Assembly (NCBI RefSeq): GCF_001665875.1
Contig: NZ_LZTA01000041.1
Span: 34,375-98,374 of the forward strand
DNA length: 64,000 nucleotides
Source: Mycobacterium sp. 852002-40037_SCH5390672
Lineage (GTDB): Bacteria > Actinomycetota > Actinomycetes > Mycobacteriales > Mycobacteriaceae
Direction of reading: 5' to 3'
Made by a program: the position numbers and the translations under genes. Below are positions 9,156 through 17,839 of this stretch, piece after piece (the first letter of the stretch is position 1; every line of letters begins with the position of its first letter). The notes under the pieces were generated by a model. It ran no database searches. It saw only the letters and a program-made list of their open reading frames with translations, and was not told the origin of the DNA.

Positions 9156-9896
9156 TTACCCGGCGCCTTTGCCGTTGTCGACCCGGTAGACCGCGCCGTG
9201 GATGGCGGCCGCGGCGTCGCTGGCGAGGAAGGCGATCACGTTGGCGACATCGACGGGTTGCATCATGCCGCGCGGTGCGGCCGTGCGCATGATCAAGTCG
9301 TAGTTGGGATTGTCTGGCGCACTGAACTGTTCGATTTGCGGCGTGAGCATGCCGCCGGGGCATACCGCATTGACGCGCAAGCGATCCGCGGTGTACTCCA
9401 CCGCCAATGCGCGGGTCAGGCCGATCAGGCCATGCTTGGCGGCGCAGTAACCGGCCGAATACGCCTGACCCTCGACGCCGGCGATGGAGCTGACGTTGAC
9501 GATGTTTCCGCCGCGTTCGAGCAGATGAGGCAGTGCTGCCCTGCAGAGGTAGAACGGCCCGTTGAGGTTGACCGCGAGGTCGTCTTCCCAGTCCTCGTCG
9601 GTCATCGACTCGGTCCGACGCATCTGGTGTCGTCCCGCGACGTTGACGAGAACGTCGAGTCCACCGAAATCCCGGACGCACCGCTCAACCGCGTCTGCGC
9701 AGGCCTGCACGGAACCGATGTCCAGCGACGCAAATCCGCCCCGTTCGACACCGGCGAACACGTCGGCCAGGCGTCCGGTATCGCGGCCAACGCCGAAAAC
9801 CGTTGCGCCTTGTCGGGAGAACAACTTTGCCGTTTCGGCGCCCAGGCCCGACGACGCTCCCGTCACCAACGCCACCTTGCCCTGCAGTGCAGTCAT
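9156..9896 (-). CDS. Short-chain dehydrogenase/reductase
   Basis: A classical SDR of 246 residues. The cofactor motif TGASSGLG is at residues 12-19, the catalytic Ser at 136/137 (NVSSIAG), and Tyr150 and Lys154 in YCAAK; NVAG lies around 85-88. An arginine follows the second beta strand (GVGRDTGR), which suggests NADP preference. The substrate is unknown. The gene precedes the flavin oxidase on the same strand and could be co-transcribed with it. Confidence 0.9.
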   Translation of the reverse strand: MTALQGKVALVTGASSGLGAETAKLFSRQGATVFGVGRDTGRLADVFAGVERGGFASLDIGSVQACADAVERCVRDFGGLDVLVNVAGRHQMRRTESMTDEDWEDDLAVNLNGPFYLCRAALPHLLERGGNIVNVSSIAGVEGQAYSAGYCAAKHGLIGLTRALAVEYTADRLRVNAVCPGGMLTPQIEQFSAPDNPNYDLIMRTAAPRGMMQPVDVANVIAFLASDAAAAIHGAVYRVDNGKGAG

Positions 9897-9950
9897 GCCA
9901 GTTCCCGTCCTTTTCAGTGACCGTCGATTCGGCGGAATACTGGATGCACC

Positions 9951-10235
9951 CTAGTAGGACCGCGACCGCACCGCGCCGCCGCGTAGAAGATGGAGTGGCG
10001 CAATTACTCTCAACCCATATCTGCCGGCCATGGCGGAGACGACACGCTCGGCCTGCAAGCGCCGCTGGATCCGGCGTGCGGTGATCATCGCGACCAGGTT
10101 GACGGCCTGCCTTCCCAGTGCGATCCGACTCGTTCGCTTCTTCCAGCTCGGCCGCGTTGAGCCCGCCCGCCGTCCTAAGTAGTAGCCGAGACACGTTGCT
10201 GTCGCGAGCGCGGCGACGACCGCGATTACCGTCAC
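9951..10235 (-). CDS. Small membrane-anchored hypothetical protein
   Basis: A 94-residue protein with one N-terminal hydrophobic helix (VIAVVAALATATCLGYYLG), then a strongly basic, soluble tail rich in arginine. I do not recognise the family. It lies just upstream of the SDR in the same direction, and the open frame has normal mycobacterial codon use. It could be a genuine small membrane protein; start and reality are moderately uncertain. Confidence 0.45.
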   Translation of the reverse strand: MTVIAVVAALATATCLGYYLGRRAGSTRPSWKKRTSRIALGRQAVNLVAMITARRIQRRLQAERVVSAMAGRYGLRVIAPLHLLRGGAVRSRSY

Positions 10236-10318
10236 GTGTTGAGCGTCCTTCGTTGCCGTCGCGGGAAGGTCACGCGCGGGCTACACCTCGGCTACCAAGT
10301 GCGGGAACGGCCCACAGG

Positions 10319-10825
10319 TCAGCGCCGGAACACCACCCACCTCATGGCGCTGTACATGTAGACGGCTTCGCACATGCCCGCCGCCAGTCGCGAAAGCTGA
10401 TATTGCACTCCCATGGCCGCCAGCGCGGTGGTCACTCCCAGGATGAAAGCCAAGTAGTTGACTACAACCACCACGACATAGACGACGACCTGCGGTCCCA
10501 CCGGCGCGTGGGACCGGAAATTGAAAATCCGATTGAGGACATAGCTGAACGTGAACGGGCACACGTAAGCAACCGTGACGGCGATCGGCACCGCGAGGCC
10601 GATCCCGCTGCGCAAGCCGGTGAGGATCATCAGATCAACGCCGAAGGTGACGCCGTTGATCACACAAAAGCCGACGAACGTCGGTGCGACGAAGGCGCCG
10701 AGCCCGAATGGCAACCGGCCGGCGAACGCCTCACACCAGTTATGGAAACGGTCGACCAGGCGCGATTCCTCGGCCCAGGGTTCCGCTCGCACACGAATAC
10801 GGTGACATGGCCAGGTATCCGCCAC
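10319..10825 (-). CDS. GtrA-family membrane protein
   Basis: A 168-residue protein with four predicted transmembrane helices in the GtrA pattern: FVGFCVINGVTFGVDLMIL, then VTVAYVCPFTFSYVLNRIFNF with the family Asn-Arg-x-Phe-x-Phe motif, then two further helices, ending in the basic RWVVFRR. GtrA proteins help move lipid-linked sugars across the membrane for cell-envelope glycosylation. The first 30 residues lack similarity, so the true start may lie further in. Confidence 0.8.
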   Translation of the reverse strand: MADTWPCHRIRVRAEPWAEESRLVDRFHNWCEAFAGRLPFGLGAFVAPTFVGFCVINGVTFGVDLMILTGLRSGIGLAVPIAVTVAYVCPFTFSYVLNRIFNFRSHAPVGPQVVVYVVVVVVNYLAFILGVTTALAAMGVQYQLSRLAAGMCEAVYMYSAMRWVVFRR

Positions 10826-10983
10826 GTGATCAGTTGGCCAACTTCGGCGAACGCGGAGTATGTCGCTTTGTCCTCATCGCCGTGGACCTAAGCCCTACGA
10901 TTTCGGTTGTGGACGAGATGCCCCACTAGACAGCATTGGGCATTCCAGGTATCAGTCGATGTCGAAATGGCCCGACGTAGCGG

Positions 10984-11214
10984 TCAGGACATCGCGGTCT
11001 CCACAACATGGGGGTATTCGTCGTCGGGCAGCGGCACCGACTGTTGCTGTTCTGCCCAGTCGACTGGATCGGCCTCTACCGGCAGCAGGTCGCGCAGCGC
11101 ACCCGAGTAGTTGCGCGTAGGGCGGTTAAGGATGGCTTGTTCGATCACGGCTACCCTCCCATCGTCTAGCGATAAACCTGGATTTGCAGCATCTTTCAGT
11201 TTCGAGGACACCAT
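10984..11214 (-). CDS. Conserved hypothetical protein
   Basis: A 76-residue acidic protein. I prefer the ATG at 11214 to an in-frame start at 11313, because the upstream part is low-quality sequence. The readable core contains ILNRPTRNYSGALRDLLPVE and the acidic end VPLPDDEYPHV. I do not recognise a domain. The composition and lack of charge clusters suggest a soluble protein. Nothing in the context points to a role. Confidence 0.45.
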   Translation of the reverse strand: MVSSKLKDAANPGLSLDDGRVAVIEQAILNRPTRNYSGALRDLLPVEADPVDWAEQQQSVPLPDDEYPHVVETAMS

Positions 11215-11385
11215 AGCGGTTGAAGTGAGGGCGGGCCGCCCGCCCCGGAAACGAGGTGCCTGGCTGTGGCAGTGGCCTGTCCTCATCCGCAGAAGGACTG
11301 AGGTAGTGCCCACGATATCGCCGGCCGGCGGACTGGCCCGGTCATCCTCGTTGTAATGCCATCACCTGCCTTCCCAAATTGTGTG

Positions 11386-11733
11386 TCACCGGTTGGTCGC
11401 GATGTTGGTCCGCGGAGGGCCGCGCTGCACCGCGCGCACATCGGGCGCAGGCGCATTCCAGTGCTGCGCGGGTAGCTTCCAAGACCGACCCGGCGACCGG
11501 GGCCCGAGCAGGGCGCACCCGGTCACGGGCGGCGCCGGTGGCCGACGAAGCAGGGTCGCGGCCGCGTCGCACAAGATGGCGTCGACCTCGGCAATCAGCA
11601 CGAACAACTCTTGGTCAGCGTCCAGCGGAAGCGCTTCCTGCTTGTCTGCTGGACGCTCAGTGACCACGCAGGGCGCCGGCGGTGCCCCGGTGCTGCCGTG
11701 CGTCATGACTAACCCGCGTTCTGTCAGCATCAA
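11386..11733 (-). CDS. Hypothetical protein downstream of hsp20
   Basis: A 115-residue protein beginning MMLTERGLVM, 9 bp after the hsp20 stop on the same strand, so the two form a probable operon. It has an acidic helical part (LDADQELFVLIAEVDAILCD) followed by a proline- and arginine-rich tail. No domain is recognised. The tight spacing to a stress gene is the main reason to accept it; translation could begin at the internal ATG near 11706. Confidence 0.5.
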   Translation of the reverse strand: MMLTERGLVMTHGSTGAPPAPCVVTERPADKQEALPLDADQELFVLIAEVDAILCDAAATLLRRPPAPPVTGCALLGPRSPGRSWKLPAQHWNAPAPDVRAVQRGPPRTNIATNR

Positions 11734-11742
11734 ACCGGCCGA

Positions 11743-12168
11743 TCACGCGCTGATGGCGGTCTGCTGCCTATTCCCACCGCGGTTGACCGCGATCTTGCGC
11801 GGCTTTGCCTTCTCGGCCACCGGAATACGCAATCGCAATACCCCCGCGTCATAGGACGCATCGATTTGCTCGGTGTCCAGATTGTCGCCGAGCACCAACT
11901 GTCGGCTGAACACCCCACGCGTCCGTTCGGTGGCGAGCATCTCCCGGCCTGAATTGACATCCGGGCGTTCGGCGCGCACCGTCACCACGTTGCGTTCGAT
12001 ATCCAGATCCAGCGACTGCTCATTGATGCCCGGCAAATCGAATTCGACGACGAACTGGTCGCCGTCGCGCCAGGCATCCATTGGCATCACCGCAGGACGC
12101 GCCGCGGTACCTAACACCTGCTGAGTGAAGCGATCGAGGTCACGAAATGGATCGCTACGCACCAACAT
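11743..12168 (-). CDS. Hsp20-family small heat-shock protein (Hsp18 type)
   Basis: A 141-residue alpha-crystallin-domain chaperone, very like the 18-kDa antigen of mycobacteria: it begins [14 protein letters not shown], continues [20 protein letters not shown], has the crystallin strands around [12 protein letters not shown] and ends with the dimer-binding motif [16 protein letters not shown]. It holds unfolding proteins in solution during stress. I chose the ATG at 12168 over 12195 because GGAGGTG lies 6 bp upstream and it matches the family N-terminus. It leads a probable two-gene operon behind the promoter and palindrome described separately. Confidence 0.93.
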   Translation of the reverse strand: MLVRSDPFRDLDRFTQQVLGTAARPAVMPMDAWRDGDQFVVEFDLPGINEQSLDLDIERNVVTVRAERPDVNSGREMLATERTRGVFSRQLVLGDNLDTEQIDASYDAGVLRLRIPVAEKAKPRKIAVNRGGNRQQTAISA

Positions 12169-12216
12169 GGCCGTCACCTCCAACACTCCCATCATCTGCC
12201 TGTAGCCATCAATTAT

Positions 12217-12234
12217 CTATGCCGTTCGGCATAG
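12217..12234. promoter_or_regulatory. Perfect palindrome overlapping the hsp20 transcription start
   Basis: CTATGCC-GTTC-GGCATAG is a perfect inverted repeat with 7-bp arms, 48 bp upstream of the hsp20 start and 4 bp downstream of the predicted -10 box. It should cover the transcription start, as expected for a repressor site. It is not the HAIR or CIRCE sequence, so a different regulator is likely. Confidence 0.6.
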
Positions 12235-12238
12235 TTTT

Positions 12239-12267
12239 TATATAGCTCGGCTGCCCTGCCTTGGCAA
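12239..12267 (-). promoter_or_regulatory. Predicted hsp20 promoter (-35 and -10)
   Basis: On the minus strand TTGCCA (12267-12262) and TATATA (12244-12239) are separated by exactly 17 bp, a near-consensus housekeeping promoter pointing at hsp20. Strength and start site are inferred. Confidence 0.6.
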
Positions 12268-12520
12268 GCCCGAGATGGGATATTTTTCGCTACCCGACAA
12301 CCTCCCGGTTGGACACGGTCGATAGCAGGCGGCCTGGGACGAACTGTCCGTGCAGAACTGCGCCGTGTCATGGTGGCCGCGGCACGTGTTGAGTACCGGT
12401 GGTTGTCGTCGTTTGCGGGTCCGCTTGCATTCACCTGCCCGCAAACTGTTTGGAGTTACCTGAAGCAGGTTTCGAGAAGTCAACGTGATCACGGCGCGCG
12501 CGAAGAGATAAAGGAAACCA

Positions 12521-13927
12521 ATGACCACGAGCGAGGATCGACAGGCCGACCGGCGCGGCTTCATCCAGCGCCTGACCACACTGTGTGTCCGTTATGTCGA
12601 ACGCCTCATGCCCGACCCCTATCTGTTCGCCGTCATCCTCACCATCGTCGTGGTGGCGCTCGTCGCACTGCTCGTCCGGGATGCGACGCCCGCCGGTGTT
12701 CTCAAGGCGTGGTACGGCGGAGTGTGGGGGGCGCAGAACATCTACACCTTCGCGTTCCAGATGGTCCTCGTCCTTGTGACCGGCTACACCCTGGCCGAGG
12801 CGCCCGTCCTGAAGCGGGCCATCGTTCACATCGCGAGCAAGCCGACGAACCAGGTGCAGGGAGCCCTACTGTGTTTCGGCGTCAGCACCGTTTTTTCCCT
12901 CTTGAACTGGGGACTGGGTCTGGTCGCGGGCGCGCTGGTCGCACGTCAGATCGCAAAACGGCTGGAGGGGGCGCATTTCGGGTACCTCATCGCCACCGGG
13001 TTCATGGGTTACATCGTGTGGACACAGGGACTGTCGTCGTCGATCGCGCTTGCCAACACCGATACGACCAGCCCTATCAACGTGATTCACAAGATGACCG
13101 GCATGACCGTGCCGTTGACGAAGACGGTTTTCCAGCCCTACAACTGGGTCGCCGTGATTGCGGTGGTCGCCTTGCTCTCCGTCGCGATCTGGCGCATGGC
13201 GCCCAACCAAAGCCTCGAGCCCGACCCGGCCGTTTTCGAGGAGGAGCCGGAACCCGTCAAGCCGGACGGCAAGCGGACCGCTGCCGAGTGGCTGGAAGAC
13301 CTGTGGATTCTCAACGTCCTTGTTTTTGCCGCGGGCATAACGTATTTCGCGTTGAGCGGCTTTGCGCTGAATATCTCGTCGATGATCATGTTGTTCACCA
13401 TCACGAGCGCCTTGCTGCACGGCACGCCGATCCGCTTCATCCGCGCTTTTTCCAACGCCGCGAAGGTGTCGGGTCCCTTGCTGTTGCAGTATCCGCTGTA
13501 CGGCGGGATCGTTGGCCTATTGGGCTACCTGCCAACCGGATCGGGCAAGGCGCTGCAGACGGTGCTCGCGGAGGCGTTGGTGCGGGGCGCGGATCAATAC
13601 ACGTTGCCGTTCTTCACTTTCATCGGGTCGGTCCTGATCTCGTTGTTCGTGCCTTCCGGTGGCGGACATTGGGCCGTGCAGGGACCTATCGCCGTCGGCT
13701 CGGCGGTGGCGGTCGGCCAGCACTCGGCGACTTACCTCGGGCTGATGTCGATGTCGGTCGCGATCGGGGAGGGAGTCGCGAACATGATTCAGCCGTTCTG
13801 GCTGTTGCCGGTGCTGGCGATCGCCAAGCTGAATGTGCGCCAGGTTATGGGCTTCACGGTCATCGCCTTCCTCATCGGGTTCGGGGTCGCCGGCGCTGCT
13901 GTGCTCATTGCGCCCCACGTGCTTTGA
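12521..13927 (+). CDS. Short-chain fatty acid transporter, AtoE type
   Basis: A 468-residue integral membrane protein with about 11-12 helices, of the AtoE family that carries short-chain fatty acids such as acetoacetate or butyrate. Family-like segments include MPDPYLFAVILTIVVVALVA, LNWGLGLVAGALVAR, YPLYGGIVGLL and FVPSGGGHWAVQGP. A charged cytoplasmic loop (about 228-260) splits the two halves. AAAGGAA lies before the ATG. The allophanate hydrolase gene begins 15 bp downstream, so both are one operon, which is unusual for an AtoE gene. Confidence 0.88.
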   Translation: MTTSEDRQADRRGFIQRLTTLCVRYVERLMPDPYLFAVILTIVVVALVALLVRDATPAGVLKAWYGGVWGAQNIYTFAFQMVLVLVTGYTLAEAPVLKRAIVHIASKPTNQVQGALLCFGVSTVFSLLNWGLGLVAGALVARQIAKRLEGAHFGYLIATGFMGYIVWTQGLSSSIALANTDTTSPINVIHKMTGMTVPLTKTVFQPYNWVAVIAVVALLSVAIWRMAPNQSLEPDPAVFEEEPEPVKPDGKRTAAEWLEDLWILNVLVFAAGITYFALSGFALNISSMIMLFTITSALLHGTPIRFIRAFSNAAKVSGPLLLQYPLYGGIVGLLGYLPTGSGKALQTVLAEALVRGADQYTLPFFTFIGSVLISLFVPSGGGHWAVQGPIAVGSAVAVGQHSATYLGLMSMSVAIGEGVANMIQPFWLLPVLAIAKLNVRQVMGFTVIAFLIGFGVAGAAVLIAPHVL

Positions 13928-13942
13928 GATCGGGCAAGTCAA

Positions 13943-15559
13943 ATGAGCCCCCGCTTACCGACCGCGCGCGTAGCCGCCGCGTACCGCCGCATCGCCGAAG
14001 TCGACCGGCCCGAAGTTTGGATCACGTTGCGTGAACAGGCTGACGTGCTCGTCGACGCCGGCGCGGTCGAGCGACGGCTCGCCGCGGGAGAGAGCCTGCC
14101 ACTGGCGGGAATGCTGGTTGCCGTCAAGGACAACATCGACGTCGCGGGGCTTCCGACCACCGCAGGCTGCCCGGAGTTCGCCTACGCACCAACGGCTTCT
14201 GCCAGCGTCGTGGACCGCCTCTGCGGCGCCGGCGCGGTCGTGCTCGGCAAGACGAACCTCGACCAGTTCGGCACCGGCCTGGTTGGCACGCGCACTCCCT
14301 ATGGCGCCGTGCGTAATTCGCTTTATCCGCACCTGGTCGCCGGAGGCTCCAGTTCCGGCTCCGCCGTGGCCGTCGCTCTGGGCATCGCCGACATCGGCAT
14401 CGGTACCGACACTGCAGGATCGGTTCGGGTCCCGGCCGCGCTCAACGGAATCGTTGGAATCAAGCCCACACTCGGGATCATCCCCACCCATGGAGTGGTC
14501 CCCGCCTGCGCCGACTTCGACGCAGTCTCGGTGCTCGCAGCCGACCTCGACACGGCCGTCGCCGCGGTGGCTGTGATGGCCGGGCCTGATTCCCGCGACC
14601 CCCGCAGCCGTAGCTGGCCCGCCGATGTTCGCCTCAGCGCACCCACCGCACCCAGGGTCGCGATTCCCGAAGCCGCCAACCTCGCCCCGCTCAGTGATGC
14701 CTACCGACGTGCGTTCCAGGAGACTGTGGCGCTGGCCGCCGATGCCGGATTGAGGGTCGAACCGGTCGATATCGGCGTTCTGTTGGACGCAGCCCTGCTG
14801 CTCTACGACGGCGCTTTCGTCGCCGAACGATACGCCGCGGTGGGCGAATTCCTGGACACCGCACCCGCGGGCGCGGACCCTGTCGTAGCGACGATCATCG
14901 CCGCGGGCCGGGCGATCACCGGCCCTGCGTTCGCCGCCGATCTGGACGCGCTGGTGCGCGCACGAGCCGATGCCGCCGTCGTGCTCGAGGGTTTCGACGC
15001 GCTGTTGCTCCCGACCACCACCGAACACCCGTCATTGGCCGAGATACAGGCCGATCCCTATTCGATCAACCGCCGCCTGGGCACGTACACCAATTTCGCC
15101 AACCTGCTCGACATGGCCGCGGTTGCCGTGCCGGGGGTCCCGACGGAGACCGGCACCCCATTCGGGGTGACGGTCGTCGTGCGCACTTTCGGTGACCAAA
15201 TCGCAGTGGACATCGCGGCCCGACTGAGCGACACAACGTCCCCGCTCTTCGTCGAAACCGGTTGCGAGCTAGCGGTATTCGGCGCGTACCGGCGCGGTCA
15301 GCCGTTGCACTGGCATCTCGAACAAGTCGGCGCCCGCTACGCCCACGACGTCAAGACGGTTGGCGACCCTCGGTTCGCGTCGGTCGACAACCCGGCTGCC
15401 CGCATCGACGGGGAATTGTTCCGCGTCTCCGAAGCCGGCCTCGGCCGCCTTCTGGTGTCCCTGCCGGACGCTGTGGCCCTGGCCGGCGTCGAACTCGAGA
15501 AAGGCCGCACCGTCATCGGTTTGAAACCACCGATCGCCGACGCGGGCCGCACCAGCTGA
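13943..15559 (+). CDS. atzF: Allophanate hydrolase
   Basis: A 538-residue amidase-signature enzyme expected to hydrolyse allophanate to ammonia and CO2. The N-terminal amidase domain has the Ser-cisSer-Lys triad: Lys62 in VAVKDN, the serines of GGSSSGS at 134-140 and Ser160 in DTAGSVR. A C-terminal domain from about residue 415 (ELAVFGAYRRGQPLHWHL) matches the second domain of allophanate hydrolases and separates it from simple amidases. It normally works with urea carboxylase or in s-triazine degradation, but neither partner is in this window. Its neighbour is the AtoE-type transporter 15 bp upstream. Confidence 0.85.
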   Translation: MSPRLPTARVAAAYRRIAEVDRPEVWITLREQADVLVDAGAVERRLAAGESLPLAGMLVAVKDNIDVAGLPTTAGCPEFAYAPTASASVVDRLCGAGAVVLGKTNLDQFGTGLVGTRTPYGAVRNSLYPHLVAGGSSSGSAVAVALGIADIGIGTDTAGSVRVPAALNGIVGIKPTLGIIPTHGVVPACADFDAVSVLAADLDTAVAAVAVMAGPDSRDPRSRSWPADVRLSAPTAPRVAIPEAANLAPLSDAYRRAFQETVALAADAGLRVEPVDIGVLLDAALLLYDGAFVAERYAAVGEFLDTAPAGADPVVATIIAAGRAITGPAFAADLDALVRARADAAVVLEGFDALLLPTTTEHPSLAEIQADPYSINRRLGTYTNFANLLDMAAVAVPGVPTETGTPFGVTVVVRTFGDQIAVDIAARLSDTTSPLFVETGCELAVFGAYRRGQPLHWHLEQVGARYAHDVKTVGDPRFASVDNPAARIDGELFRVSEAGLGRLLVSLPDAVALAGVELEKGRTVIGLKPPIADAGRTS

Positions 15560-15638
15560 GCCGGCGCGGGTTCCGTCGTAGGGCACGCGATGGCACACGT
15601 GATAGGGCCCGCTGCAGCAGCTCCGGTAATCACGCTGA

Positions 15639-16613
15639 TTAAGGCAACAGCACGTGGGGCAGGTCGAAGCGTCGCAGCGTGGCGATGTCCATGAAGGCCA
15701 CGACTCGACCGATACCCTCCGGCGCGACAGTGAGCACATGTAGGGCGTGCAGGCGATGCTGTCCGTCCGCGGTCGCCGGGTAGAGCGCCACCGCGGGTTG
15801 CCCGTTGGCCGAGGTGCGTAGGACCCGGGTGCTGCCGAAGGCACGCATGCGAGGTCCGAGGAAGACCCCGATCGCGGCGCCGCTCAAAAACCACGTGATG
15901 AAGGGCGGCATTTCAAATAGTGCGTCCTCGGTCAAAACCGCGACCAGTTCGTCGACGTCGGCGTGCTGAAATGCGGACACATACCGGTCGAGCAGTTCGC
16001 GCTGCCGCTGTTCGGACGGCGGCACCAGTGCGTCGCTGTCCGCGGGCAGGCGAGCACGAGCGCGCTGTAACGCGCTGTTGACCGCAGCCACGCTCAGATC
16101 GAGCAGCGTCGCGACTTCGGCTGCGGACCAAGCCAATACGTCCCGCAGAATCAGCACCGCCCGCTGCTGCGGGGGAAGAAGCTGTAAGGCGGCCACGAAA
16201 GCCAGCCGCATGGTGTCGCGCGCGGCGACCACCGTGCCGGGGTCAGTCGTGGTGGCGGTCAGCAGCGAATCGGGTGCGGGCTGCAACCACGTCACTTCCG
16301 AATCACCGGCCATTGGGCGCGCGGTGGGGTCGGCGGCCGGAGCATGCAGGTCCGACGGCAGCGGGCGGCGCTTGCTGCGCTCGAGGGCTTTGACGAACGC
16401 CCGGCTGGCAATCGCATACAGCCAGGTGCGCAACGACGATCGCCCTTCGAATCGGTCGTAGGCCCGCCATGCATCCAAATAAACGTCCTGCACGACTTCC
16501 TCGGCGTCGTCGACCGAGCCGAGCATGCGGTAGCCGTAGGCGATCAGCTCGTGACGAAACGGCTCGGCGAGCCGCGCGAAGTCCTCTCCCCCACGATCAG
16601 TGGTGGTGCTCAT
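15639..16613 (-). CDS. ECF sigma factor with SnoaL-like C-terminal domain (SigG/TIGR02960 type)
   Basis: A 324-residue sigma-70-family factor. Region 2 lies at about 15-85 (LIAYGYRMLGSVDDAEEVVQDVYLDAW split over helices), region 4 around 140-195 (LPPQQRAVLILRDVLAWSAAEVA), and a SnoaL/NTF2-like domain follows to the C-terminus (ELLDRYVSAFQHADVDELVAVL onward). This fused domain is typical of the SigG-like ECF group, which lacks an anti-sigma factor and is probably controlled by its own C-terminal domain. I chose the ATG at 16613: the in-frame extension upstream has no family match. The ATG overlaps the stop of a DUF899 remnant. Confidence 0.88.
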   Translation of the reverse strand: MSTTTDRGGEDFARLAEPFRHELIAYGYRMLGSVDDAEEVVQDVYLDAWRAYDRFEGRSSLRTWLYAIASRAFVKALERSKRRPLPSDLHAPAADPTARPMAGDSEVTWLQPAPDSLLTATTTDPGTVVAARDTMRLAFVAALQLLPPQQRAVLILRDVLAWSAAEVATLLDLSVAAVNSALQRARARLPADSDALVPPSEQRQRELLDRYVSAFQHADVDELVAVLTEDALFEMPPFITWFLSGAAIGVFLGPRMRAFGSTRVLRTSANGQPAVALYPATADGQHRLHALHVLTVAPEGIGRVVAFMDIATLRRFDLPHVLLP

Positions 16614-16822
16614 GACGATCCGGTGCCCCGTATGTGTCGTGCCATGGCGATTCGTTGTAGCGCTGCCGGCCCCGGGGTGAGGTCGAGGAGCCGGTAGGTG
16701 CTCAGCATGACATCTGCGCCGACACCGTAGGTCGAATAGGCGCGAAAGACTTTGCCATCCTCCTGGACGAAGACGTTGACGCCCTGTTCGGTCGGAACCG
16801 TTGGGTGGCCGCCGGTCGAAAC
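16610..16822 (-). pseudogene. 3' remnant of a DUF899 (thioredoxin-like) gene
   Basis: An open stretch of 70 codons without a start codon near its 5' end, preceded directly by a TGA. The readable part includes GVNVFVQEDGKVFRAYSTYG and STYRLLDLTPGP, which match the C-terminal section of DUF899 family proteins. Its stop overlaps the sigma-factor ATG (ATGA), as in an ancestral operon. The 5' two thirds are missing and the barrel-protein gene abuts the break. Confidence 0.5.
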
Positions 16823-17155
16823 TCATCGCTGTGGCCGGCGCAACGTCGCACCGGGCGCCCGACCGTGATAGGAACCGATCAAGACGGCACGGGTCACGAC
16901 AGGTTTTGTGGCCAAGCGGTGAGCGAGTTCACGATGGAATTCGCGATGGGCGGCGCAGTCCGCGAACGGATCGACGGTGCCGTCGAACGCGACGACATGC
17001 ACGAATCCGAGCCCGTCGTCAGACATCAACACCTGATACTGGCCTCCGCCAGGATCCCGGGCAGCCAGTTCGATCAGCACGTCCTCAATGAGCGCGCGGT
17101 TACGTTGCGCGCCTTCTTGGGTCGTGAAGTACTGCACCACTGCAGCTCTGCGCAC
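16823..17155 (-). CDS. Dimeric alpha/beta-barrel (ABM-like) protein
   Basis: A 110-residue protein starting VRRAAVVQYFTTQEG, resembling small ferredoxin-like barrel proteins (antibiotic-biosynthesis-monooxygenase type): a strand, a helix with NRALIEDVLIELAAR, then strands YQVLMSDDG and GFVHVVAF. The GTG at 17155 is preferred because GGGAGG lies 8 bp upstream; the open frame extends to 17296. The last 10 residues are arginine-rich and may be a new tail from the junction with the DUF899 remnant. Substrate is unknown. Confidence 0.6.
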   Translation of the reverse strand: MRRAAVVQYFTTQEGAQRNRALIEDVLIELAARDPGGGQYQVLMSDDGLGFVHVVAFDGTVDPFADCAAHREFHRELAHRLATKPVVTRAVLIGSYHGRAPGATLRRPQR

Positions 17156-17330
17156 CGCAGTCACCTCCCACGAATACAGAGGCCGGATGATCACCAAACT
17201 CATCGCGCCCCGCGTGATACCTCGTTGCGCAATCCGCGATGAGTTTCCGTCACTCACCGCCTCCATATCGACGACGACTCGTACAGCGAGCCGCAATCAG
17301 CAGGAACCGCGCTAGAAGCCAGGAGCAGTC

Positions 17331-17753
17331 ATGAAACTCGACGACAACGCACGCCAACTCATCAGTTCCAACCCCGCAACGCTGGTCACGATCAATCGCG
17401 ACGGCAGCCCGCAAGTGAGCCTGGTCTGGATGGTGGTGCAGAGCACCGCCGACGGCGATGACGAGTTGGTAATCGCCCATCTGGAGGAGCATCTGAAGGT
17501 TCGGAACATCCGGCGTGATCCTCACGTGGCGGTGACCATCGTGTCCAAAGACCGCAGCGTGCTGCAGACTCCTTATTTATCGATTAAGGGCACGGCACGC
17601 ATCGAGGAGGGCGGGGCGCCCGAGCTGCTGAGCGAGACTGCCACGGCGATCCTCGGACCGGGCACCGGTTTTCCGCCGCCCGGATCACCGCCCGGATACC
17701 TGACGCGCATCACGATCGAGAAGGTCGGCGGCGTGGGTCCATGGGCATCCTGA
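17331..17753 (+). CDS. PPOX-class F420-dependent oxidoreductase-like protein
   Basis: A 140-residue split-beta-barrel protein. It opens with LDDNARQLISSNPATLVTIN and has the typical DGSPQVSLVWMVV strand and the basic KVRNIRRDPHVAVTIV stretch that contacts the cofactor phosphate. Such proteins use F420 or flavin to reduce small substrates. GGAG lies 9 bp before the ATG. It is divergent from the barrel/sigma genes. The C-terminal end is glycine- and proline-rich. Confidence 0.85.
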   Translation: MKLDDNARQLISSNPATLVTINRDGSPQVSLVWMVVQSTADGDDELVIAHLEEHLKVRNIRRDPHVAVTIVSKDRSVLQTPYLSIKGTARIEEGGAPELLSETATAILGPGTGFPPPGSPPGYLTRITIEKVGGVGPWAS

Positions 17754-17839
17754 CGGCAGCGCCTCGGTGTCAGCTGCCCGTCTGCTACTCGTCGGCTCTG
17801 GCTGCTGCTGAAGATCAACAAGACCCGGGCTACTCGGCG

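Noticed and set aside
12370..14034. Long plus-strand open frame of 554 codons overlapping the AtoE gene
   Set aside because: The AtoE frame has membrane helices and family motifs; the overlapping frame is Arg/Gly-rich and meaningless.
15639..16826. Longer sigma factor starting at 16826
   Set aside because: The extra 71 residues are Arg-rich, unlike the family, and cover the DUF899 remnant in another frame; the ATG at 16613 fits.
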